This document shows positions 55,282 through 62,023 of a stretch of DNA of 64,000 nucleotides, piece by piece. A program made the position numbers and the translations under genes. The stretch comes from Neoaquamicrobium microcysteis. GTDB lineage: Bacteria > Pseudomonadota > Alphaproteobacteria > Rhizobiales > Rhizobiaceae. The notes beneath the pieces are model-generated. The model saw nothing but the letters and a program-made list of their open reading frames with translations. It was not told the DNA's origin and did no database searches. Each line of letters begins with the position of its first letter. Position 1 is the stretch's first letter. The stretch spans positions 291,678-355,677 of the forward strand of contig NZ_VSZS01000066.1 in assembly GCF_008180155.1 (NCBI RefSeq), written 5' to 3'.

Positions 55282-56421
55282 GTGGGTCGTATCGTGGTCG
55301 TTGCCAGCAACAAAGCGGCATCTGAGGCCGGGCCGGGCGGACGGTCCGGCACGGGCTCCCGCTTTCGCCAGCCGCGCTGGTGGAAGCGGCTGGCGCTCAC
55401 TTATGGCATAGCCACGGTTTCGGGGGTTGCGGCAACGTTCGTTCACATGCCGCTGCCGTTCATGCTCGGGCCCTTCTTCGTTCTGGCTGCGCTCTCGGTA
55501 TTTGGCTTCGAGTCCGCTCTCGTCCCGATGGGGCGCGAGCTTGGCCAGGTCGCGATCGGTGTGGCGGTCGGTATGCGCTTCACGCCCGCCGTGTTGTCCA
55601 CGATGGTCGGGTTGCTGCCTGCGATGATCGCCGGCACGCTCTATGTAATCGTCTTCACGATGGTCGCGGCCTTTCTTTTCAAGCCTCTTGCCAAGGTGGA
55701 TAACGTCACCGCGTTTTTTGCCACGGCTGCCGGCGGCGTGGCCGATATGGCGACGGTGGCAAAGGAGTATGGCGGGGCGGCCGGCTCGGTCGCGGTCGTT
55801 CACGCGCTGCGGGTCTCGGGCGTCGTAGCCATCGTTCCCTTCCTGGTGGTTGTGTTCGGCGAGCAGGGAAACGCGCCCGATGCCGTTTCCGCCGGGTCGA
55901 ACTGGCTTCTCGTGATCCTGTCACTCGCGCTCGGCTATCTGATGGCCCGGCTGCTCAAGCCGACCCCGCTTCCTAACCCATGGCTGGTCGGGCCGATCCT
56001 CATGGGCATCATCATCGGTGTTCTGGGGCTTTATTCCGTCAGCATCCCGTCCGGCATCATCATCGTCGCGCAGATCATGCTGGGCACCTGGCTCGGGTGC
56101 CAGTTCCGGCGCGAACTGCTGGCCGCGCTGCCAAGGGTGACGTTCGCTGCGGTTTTCGTCTCGATCTTCATGATCGGGTGCGCGGCTCTGGGTGCGTTGG
56201 TGCTTACGGCAACGACCGGTCTGCCATATACGACCAGCTTCCTGTCGCTGGCGCCAGCCGCCGTCACCGAGATGGTGTTGACAGCGCAGGTCATGCATCT
56301 CGAAGCGGAAGTCGTCACGGCCTTCCATGTATTGAGGATCGCCGTCGTGTCGTCGACCGTGCTTCTCGTTTTCAGAATTTATCTCAAGCTGAAGGGAGGA
56401 AGCGGTGGACCTTCATTATAG
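55282..56421 (+). CDS. AbrB-family inner-membrane protein (second of two)
   Basis: The 379-residue polytopic protein has the duplicated AbrB fold with MPLPFMLGPFFVLAALSVFG and LPNPWLVGPILMGIIIGVLGLY. The family motifs are TAAGGVADMATVAKEYGGAAGSVAVVHALRV and APAAVTEMVLTAQVMHLEAEVVTAFHVLR. The start is a GTG close to the RBS; a second GTG at 55294 has better spacing from the GGAG and may be the real start. It overlaps the SDR gene by 17 bp. Its homologue at 40.2 kb is likewise beside an SDR and PrpD genes. Confidence 0.82.
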   Translation: MGRIVVVASNKAASEAGPGGRSGTGSRFRQPRWWKRLALTYGIATVSGVAATFVHMPLPFMLGPFFVLAALSVFGFESALVPMGRELGQVAIGVAVGMRFTPAVLSTMVGLLPAMIAGTLYVIVFTMVAAFLFKPLAKVDNVTAFFATAAGGVADMATVAKEYGGAAGSVAVVHALRVSGVVAIVPFLVVVFGEQGNAPDAVSAGSNWLLVILSLALGYLMARLLKPTPLPNPWLVGPILMGIIIGVLGLYSVSIPSGIIIVAQIMLGTWLGCQFRRELLAALPRVTFAAVFVSIFMIGCAALGALVLTATTGLPYTTSFLSLAPAAVTEMVLTAQVMHLEAEVVTAFHVLRIAVVSSTVLLVFRIYLKLKGGSGGPSL

Positions 56422-57193
56422 GGACCGGCGCGTGCTCGTCGTCGGCGGAAGCTACGGAATCGGCAAGGCTGCCGCATCGCAGATGGCGGGTGAGGGCGCT
56501 GATGTGATGATCGCGTCCCGCAACGCCGAGAATCTCGATGAAGCCGCAGCTGCCATCGGGCATAGCGGCGAGAGACCGGCAATCTGCGTTTGCGATGTGA
56601 CCCGGAGCGGGGCAGGGGAAGTTCTGCTCTCGTCGGTCTCCCAGCGTTGGGCAGCACTCGACGTGCTGGTGGCCGCCGTCGGCGGGTCGATCCGTTCTTC
56701 CTTCGAGGATTTGTCGGACGACGACTGGCTGGAGAACTATGCGTTCAACGTGCTTTCGACGGTGCGTGCCATACGAGCCCTGCTGCCAGCGCTAGAGAAA
56801 GGCGAAAAACCCGCCATCGTAACGCTGGGCGCTGCCGCATCCAAGATGCCCTATCAGCACCAGATCGTGTCGAATGTTCACAAGGCCGGTCTGCTGGGAC
56901 TGACAAAGACGCTGGCGGCCGAATTGGCCGATCGCAACATCCGGGTGAACTGCGTTGCGCCCGGCCGCACCCTGACGCCGCTGTGGACGAAGCGCGCCGA
57001 CAAGATGTCTGCGGAGCAGGGGCGCAGCCGCGAAGACGTGCTGCAGGACTTTTCAAAGGACATTCCGCTTGGCCGGTTCGCCACCGCCGAGGAAGTCGCC
57101 ACCATGGTCGTTTGGCTCGCCAGCCCGCGCGCTAGCTACGTCACCGGACAAACCGTCAATGTGGACGGCGGCATCGCCCGCGGTCTGCTCTAG
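56405..57193 (+). CDS. SDR-fold protein lacking the catalytic Tyr (second of two)
   Basis: The 262-residue protein starts at GTG within the end of the AbrB gene. It has the cofactor motif GGSYGIGKAAA and the C-terminal WLASPRASYVTGQTVNVDGG. At the active site the position of Tyr is Ser156 (SNVHK, with Lys160 kept), and the catalytic Ser region reads VTLGAAASK. Like its relative at 41.2 kb it therefore lacks the usual Ser-Tyr pair. A tyrosine six residues upstream (MPYQHQ) might substitute. The paired occurrence with PrpD and AbrB suggests a shared unusual reaction. Confidence 0.85.
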   Translation: MDLHYRDRRVLVVGGSYGIGKAAASQMAGEGADVMIASRNAENLDEAAAAIGHSGERPAICVCDVTRSGAGEVLLSSVSQRWAALDVLVAAVGGSIRSSFEDLSDDDWLENYAFNVLSTVRAIRALLPALEKGEKPAIVTLGAAASKMPYQHQIVSNVHKAGLLGLTKTLAAELADRNIRVNCVAPGRTLTPLWTKRADKMSAEQGRSREDVLQDFSKDIPLGRFATAEEVATMVVWLASPRASYVTGQTVNVDGGIARGLL

Positions 57194-57214
57194 GACTTTT
57201 ATGGAGAGTGAAGA

Positions 57215-58615
57215 ATGAGTTTGCATCAGGAAACCGCCCCCGGCACGCCGAAGGTCACACAGGCGCTGGCCGAGTGGGTGGTAAGCATCAAGGGTTCGGA
57301 CATTCAGCCTGAAGTGCGGCGCGAGGGACTGCGCACTTTCGTCAACTGGGTCGGCTGCGCCGTCGGCGGCGCGAGCCATGAAACGGCGGATCGGGCAATG
57401 GCGGCGGTCAAGCCCTTCTCCGGCAAGCCGACTTCCACTGTCATCGGCCGTACGGAAAAGCTGGATGCCCTGCACGCCGCGCTGCTGAACGGCATCACCT
57501 CGCATGTGCTGGACTATGATGACACGCACCTGAAGACGATCATCCATCCGGCCGGCCCGGTCGCGTCCGCGCTGCTGGCGCTGGCCGAGGCGCGCCAGAT
57601 TTCCGGCTACGACCTGCTCACCGCCCTCATCGTCGGCGTCGAGGTCGAATGCCGCATCGGCAACGCGGTCTACCCGCACCACTACGATCGCGGCTGGCAC
57701 ATCACCGGCACGGCGGGCGTCTTCGGTGCGGCCGCCGCGGTTGGAAAGGTGATCGGGCTCAACGTCCAGCAGATGTGCTGGGCATTCGGGCTGGCGGCTA
57801 CACAATCCTCGGGCCTGCGGGAGATGTTCGGCACGATGACCAAGAGCTTCCACCCAGGTCGTGCGGCGCAGAACGGCATGTTTGCGGCGCTGCTTGCCGA
57901 AGCCAACTACGACAGTTCGGAGCGTGCGATCGAGGCGCCGCGCGGTTTTGCCAGCGTCATGTCCGACAAGCAGGACTATTCTGAGATCCTCGACGACCTC
58001 GGCACCCGCTGGGAGTCGGCGCTCAACAGCTACAAGCCGTTCGCCTGCGGCATCGTCATCCACCCCACTATCGACGGCTGCATCCAGCTGCGCGACGAAC
58101 TCGGCGACGACCGAATCCGTCAGATCAAGTCGGTCGAATTGACTACCCATCCGCTCGTGCTGGAACTGACTGGCAAGACCAATCCGAAGACCGGCCTGGA
58201 AGGCAAGTTCTCGGTTTATCACTCCGCCGCAGCAGCGTTGCTGAAGGGCGACGGCGCACCAACAGCATTTACGGATGAATTGGTGCAGGATCCCGAGATC
58301 ATCGCCCTGCGTGACAAGACCAAGGCTACCGCCGACAAGAACTGCCACGAGGCGTCGGTAGACATTCTCGTGACCTTCGAGGACGGCACAACGGTGTCCA
58401 AGCACATCGAACGGGCGATTGGCTCCAAGGACGTGCCGCTGACCGACGAACAGATCGATCACAAGTTCACGGTCCAGTCTGCTCTCGTCGTCGGCGATGC
58501 AGTGACAGCCAGTTTGCTTGAGACATCGTGGAAGCTGGAGGAGCTGAAAGACGCAGCCGATGTGGCGCGCGCCAGCGTTCCTTCCTCCGCACAGTCGAAG
58601 GCGGCAGCGGAATGA
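57215..58615 (+). CDS. MmgE/PrpD-family protein (fourth of four)
   Basis: The 466-residue protein has TSHVLDYDDTHLKTIIHPAGPVASAL, DRGWHITGTAGVFGAAAA and TMTKSFHPGRAAQNG, plus VHPTIDGCIQLRDEL-type C-terminal sequence. GGAGAGTG lies just upstream of the ATG. Its stop overlaps the first dehydrogenase gene by 4 bp. It is well diverged from the third PrpD in the same operon, so the two probably act on different intermediates or form a pair. Confidence 0.87.
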   Translation: MSLHQETAPGTPKVTQALAEWVVSIKGSDIQPEVRREGLRTFVNWVGCAVGGASHETADRAMAAVKPFSGKPTSTVIGRTEKLDALHAALLNGITSHVLDYDDTHLKTIIHPAGPVASALLALAEARQISGYDLLTALIVGVEVECRIGNAVYPHHYDRGWHITGTAGVFGAAAAVGKVIGLNVQQMCWAFGLAATQSSGLREMFGTMTKSFHPGRAAQNGMFAALLAEANYDSSERAIEAPRGFASVMSDKQDYSEILDDLGTRWESALNSYKPFACGIVIHPTIDGCIQLRDELGDDRIRQIKSVELTTHPLVLELTGKTNPKTGLEGKFSVYHSAAAALLKGDGAPTAFTDELVQDPEIIALRDKTKATADKNCHEASVDILVTFEDGTTVSKHIERAIGSKDVPLTDEQIDHKFTVQSALVVGDAVTASLLETSWKLEELKDAADVARASVPSSAQSKAAAE

Positions 58616-59715
58616 ACCAGACGCAGAAGAAATCTTCGCTGCGGATCGGCGTTCTTGAAGGCGACGACATCGGACACGAGGTGGTGCCCGCATCCGTCGA
58701 GATCGCGAAGGCTGCTGCCGTGGCTTCCGGTATGGCGATCGAATGGGTGGACGTGCCCATCGGCCGCCGCGCGCTGGAAACCCTCGGTCACACGATGCCG
58801 GAAGGCACTCTGGAAACGCTCGGCGCTCTCGACGGCTTCATTCTCGGGCCTATCGGCCACCGCGAATATCCGAAAGTGCCGGAAGCCATCAACCCGCACC
58901 CCATTCTGCGCAAGCGTTTCGATCTCTTCGCGAATGTACGCCCGACGCGCTCGTTTCCGGGTATCGGCTGCCTGCACGACGACATCGACATGGTCATCGT
59001 GCGCGAGAACAACGAAGGGTTTCAGCCGGATCGTAACGTCGTTATGGGCTCGGGTGAATTCCGCCCCACTCACGATGTCACCATATCGGTGCGCGTGATC
59101 ACCGTCGAGGGCTCTTCCAAGGTCGCGCTCGCCGCCTTCGAGATCGCCCGCTCGCGTCGCAAGAAGCTGACGCTGGTGCACAAGAACACCGTCTACAAGC
59201 TGGGCTGCGGCATGTTCGTCGACAGTTGCTACGAGGTCGCCAAGGATTTTCCGGATGTGGAGGTCAATGAGGTGATCGTCGATACGATGGCGATGCGACT
59301 GGTTCGCGACCCCCAGAGCTTCGACACCGTCGTCACCACCAACATGTTCGGCGATATCCTCACCGACGAGGCCGCGGGCCTGGTCGGCGGGCTAGGCATG
59401 GCGCCCGGCCTGTGTATAGGCAGGGGGTCGATCGCAATGGCGCAGGCGACCCACGGCTCGGCGCCCGACATCGCAGGCAAGGGCATCGCGAACCCGTTCG
59501 CCATGATCGAATCCACGCGCATGTTGTTCGACTGGATGGGCCACCACCACAAGATCGATGCGGCGCTGGACATGTCGCGCATCATGAAGGCGGGTATCGA
59601 CAGCGCACTCGCCGACCCGGCGACGCGCACGCCCGACATCCGCGGCACCGGCTCCCAACGCGCAATGATCGACGGCATCCTGAAAGGCATGGAGCAGGCT
59701 CATGCGCACGCATAG
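58612..59715 (+). CDS. Isocitrate/isopropylmalate dehydrogenase-family enzyme with altered nucleotide loop
   Basis: These enzymes oxidise and decarboxylate 2-hydroxy (di)carboxylates such as isopropylmalate, isocitrate, tartrate or malate. The 367-residue protein has FANVRPTRSFPGI, VIVRENNEGFQPDRN (substrate Arg and Tyr-loop region), LVHKNTVYKLGCGMF (catalytic Lys), VDTMAMRLVRDPQSFDTVVTTNMFGDILTDEAAGL (metal-binding Asp residues) and HGSAPDIAGKGIANP. The N-terminal GDGIGPEV motif is changed to GDDIGHEVVP, which is unusual. It overlaps both neighbours and is followed by a second enzyme of the family. Confidence 0.86.
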   Translation: MNQTQKKSSLRIGVLEGDDIGHEVVPASVEIAKAAAVASGMAIEWVDVPIGRRALETLGHTMPEGTLETLGALDGFILGPIGHREYPKVPEAINPHPILRKRFDLFANVRPTRSFPGIGCLHDDIDMVIVRENNEGFQPDRNVVMGSGEFRPTHDVTISVRVITVEGSSKVALAAFEIARSRRKKLTLVHKNTVYKLGCGMFVDSCYEVAKDFPDVEVNEVIVDTMAMRLVRDPQSFDTVVTTNMFGDILTDEAAGLVGGLGMAPGLCIGRGSIAMAQATHGSAPDIAGKGIANPFAMIESTRMLFDWMGHHHKIDAALDMSRIMKAGIDSALADPATRTPDIRGTGSQRAMIDGILKGMEQAHAHA

Positions 59716-60760
59716 GATAGCCGCCATCGGCGGCGACGGCGTCGGTCCGGAAGTCATCGAGGCCGGGCTCGCGGTGATCGACAGGTTGGCCGCAAGCGAA
59801 GGCTTTGCAGTCGAGGTGACACGGTTCGACTGGGGTTCCGACTACTATCGCCGGACGGGCGAGATGATGCCAAAGGACGGCGTCGCGCAGCTCAGGGCCT
59901 TCGACGCGATCTATTTCGGCGCGGTGGGTGATCCCGACATTCCCGACCACATCACGCTTTGGGAGCTTCGGCTGGCGATCTGCCAGGGGCTGGACCAGTA
60001 CGCCAATGTGCGGCCGACCAAGTTGCTGGGCGGCGCGGCGGGGCCGCTGCGCAAGGAACTCGGCGAGCTGATCGACTGGGCTATCGTTCGTGAAAACTCA
60101 GAGGGCGAATATGCCGGCGTCGGCGGCCGGGCGCATGGCGGCCTTCCCATCGAGGTGGCTATGGATGTCGCGATCTTCACTCGGGCGGGCGTCGAGCGCA
60201 TCTGCCGCTTCGCCTGCGAAACCGCTATGGCGCGGCCGCGCAAGCGTTTGACCGTGGTCACGAAATCCAACGCGCAGCGCCACGGTATGGTGCTGTGGGA
60301 CGAAGTCTGCCGCGACGTGCTGAAGGAGTTTCCCGAGCTCGAAGTCGACTGGAAGCTGGTCGATGCGATGGCTGCGATGATGGTTACGCGGCCGGGCAAT
60401 TTCGACACCATTCTGGCGACCAACCTGCACGCGGATATTCTTTCCGACTTGGCCTCGGCGCTGACCGGCAGCCTCGGCAACGGCGCGACGGGCAACGTCG
60501 ATCCTTCGGGCAAGAGCCCATCGATGTTCGAGCCCATCCATGGGTCGGCCTTCGACATCATGGGCAAGGGCATCGCGAACCCCGTCGGGGCCTTCTGGAC
60601 GGGAGCCATGATGCTCGAGCATCTGGGGGAGGCGGCGGCAGCCGAGAGACTGATGGTCGCGCTCGACCGGATCTGCAATTCGGGGCCGTTTACCCCCGAT
60701 ATGGGTGGCCAGGCGAACACACAGGCGGTCACGGACGCGTTATTGGAGGCGATTGCCTGA
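59702..60760 (+). CDS. Tartrate dehydrogenase/D-malate dehydrogenase-like enzyme
   Basis: The 352-residue protein has a standard AAIGGDGVGPEVIEAG loop and FDWGSDYYRRTGEMMP. GAVGDPDIPDHITLWELRLAICQGLDQYANVRPTKLL is the signature of the tartrate/D-malate decarboxylating branch (TtuC, DmlA). Metal ligands are in FDTILATNLHADILSDLAS and the C-terminal HGSAFDIMGKGIANPVGAFW. These enzymes turn tartrate or malate into glycerate, oxaloglycolate or pyruvate. Together with TarD it supports hydroxy-dicarboxylate use. It overlaps the previous gene by 14 bp. Confidence 0.88.
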   Translation: MRTHRIAAIGGDGVGPEVIEAGLAVIDRLAASEGFAVEVTRFDWGSDYYRRTGEMMPKDGVAQLRAFDAIYFGAVGDPDIPDHITLWELRLAICQGLDQYANVRPTKLLGGAAGPLRKELGELIDWAIVRENSEGEYAGVGGRAHGGLPIEVAMDVAIFTRAGVERICRFACETAMARPRKRLTVVTKSNAQRHGMVLWDEVCRDVLKEFPELEVDWKLVDAMAAMMVTRPGNFDTILATNLHADILSDLASALTGSLGNGATGNVDPSGKSPSMFEPIHGSAFDIMGKGIANPVGAFWTGAMMLEHLGEAAAAERLMVALDRICNSGPFTPDMGGQANTQAVTDALLEAIA

Positions 60761-60797
60761 TCTGAAGCAGCGATATCGGTTGCAGCTTGTGATACCG

Positions 60798-60814
60798 TTG
60801 TTTATTGCCCACAA
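60798..60814. promoter_or_regulatory. TTGT-N9-ACAA repeat before the gntR gene (site E)
   Basis: TTGTTTATTGCCCACAA matches the TTGT-N9-ACAA pattern exactly and ends 26 bp before the gntR ATG. It also contains TTGC-CC-ACAA, one mismatch from the compact core. A site at the regulator's own gene suggests autoregulation and links the regulator to the other four sites. Confidence 0.58.
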
Positions 60815-60840
60815 TCAGCAGCAGTCATGGGGTGAACGTG

Positions 60841-61554
60841 ATGTATCAGCAGTTGAAGACGGACAGGAGCGACCTGACCATCTTGCGGACGTCTTCGCTG
60901 ACGGGCGCGCTGGAGCGCGAGCTCGAGCATCTGATTCTCACAGGTGAGTTGAAGCCGGGCGAAAGGCTGAACGAAATCCAGATATCGACTCGTTTCGGCA
61001 CCAGCCGCGGTCCCCTGCGAGAGGCGACGCGAAGCCTCCAGGCCAAGGGGCTTGTCGACATCATCCGCAACAGGGGCGTGTTTGTGCGTTCCGTCTCGCC
61101 CAAGGAAGCGCTGGAAATCTACGATGTCCGCGCGGCTATCTTCGGCCTTGCGGGCCGCCTTCTGGCGGATCTCGTCACCGACCCGATGCTGACCAAGCTC
61201 AACGGCTATCTCGACAAGATGGACGAAATAGCGGCGGTCAAGGATTTCGACCAGTATTATCCGGTCAATCTCGCCTTTCACGACTATCTCGTCACCGCCA
61301 CGGGCAACGAGACTTTGGTCAAGGAATACAAGGGCTTCGTCAACAAGTTGCATCTCGCACGCGCACGCGGACTGGTGCAGGCGGGCGGGCTATCGGTCTC
61401 CAATCGCGAGCATCGCGAGATGGTGGACGCGCTCGCCTCCGGCAATCGCGAACGCGCGCAGGAATCGTTCTTCCGCCATGTCGAGCGGTCCAAGATACGA
61501 TTCCGTTCCACCCTGGACGCCGATGCGGAGGCTGGTGGGGGTGGTTCAAATTGA
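60841..61554 (+). CDS. GntR-family regulator, FCD subfamily, of the organic-acid block
   Basis: The 237-residue protein has the winged helix ALERELEHLILTGELKPGERLNEIQISTRFGTSRGPLREATRSLQAKGLVDIIRNRGVFV. The FCD domain has the metal/ligand histidines in NLAFHDYLVTATGN and SNREHREMVDALASGNRERA with EIYDVRAAIFGLAG. I start at MYQQLKTDRSD because the region upstream contains an operator. It lies 80 bp after the last dehydrogenase gene, in the same direction. Its likely role is to control the promoters carrying TTGT-N9-ACAA; the effector is probably a pathway acid. Confidence 0.88.
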   Translation: MYQQLKTDRSDLTILRTSSLTGALERELEHLILTGELKPGERLNEIQISTRFGTSRGPLREATRSLQAKGLVDIIRNRGVFVRSVSPKEALEIYDVRAAIFGLAGRLLADLVTDPMLTKLNGYLDKMDEIAAVKDFDQYYPVNLAFHDYLVTATGNETLVKEYKGFVNKLHLARARGLVQAGGLSVSNREHREMVDALASGNRERAQESFFRHVERSKIRFRSTLDADAEAGGGGSN

Positions 61555-62023
61555 AGCCGTGTCGGTTCCTTTTGAACGCATTTCTCCGGTAGGCGCGAAA
61601 AGTCACTTTCGGGCCTGAAGGTCTGCGGGTTGTCGGACAATTTCCGCAAGATAACCAAGTCTCCAAGCCCACGAATCTAGCTTCTTCATAGGGCCGGTCG
61701 TTCAAACGATGCGAGCTTGAGAGGCGTGATGAGTATCTTCCGGGCAGTTACTGATTTCGACGGGCTCTACGAAAACCCTTAAATATTGGTATGTTTCGTG
61801 CGCGATTAAGTCGGCTGACATCGCGGCATTGTTCTCAAAGAGCAGTCAGTAATACTTTTTGTTGGTACTGTTCCCAAATTGACATCGCGTTGCGTAAGGT
61901 CGATAGTCGCTGCGGGGGCGAATCTTTTCGCCACATTGATAATTCACTCGTTTACGAGGTTGTCGCTTCAAGTAAAGCGTCAGGTCGTGTGCGGGCATTT
62001 TTCTCACTGACCAGGAGGTTTCA
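61555..62023. other. 469-bp gap with no supported gene
   Basis: I see no gene, tRNA or clear terminator here. The base composition is more AT-rich than in the flanking genes, especially 61760-62010. An AGGAGG 6 nt before the protease ATG is the only firm signal. The region probably holds the protease promoter, but no -35/-10 pair stood out. Confidence 0.5.

Noticed and set aside
53833..55803. A 656-codon open frame antisense to the PrpD and AbrB genes
   Set aside because: It spans two real genes and their junction, is rich in His/Arg/Gly and shows no domain.
61729..61782. A 17-codon frame (MSIFRAVTDF...) with a GAGAGG upstream, possible leader peptide
   Set aside because: Too short to support, no control codons or attenuator hairpin seen, and the downstream gene is a protease almost 250 bp away.
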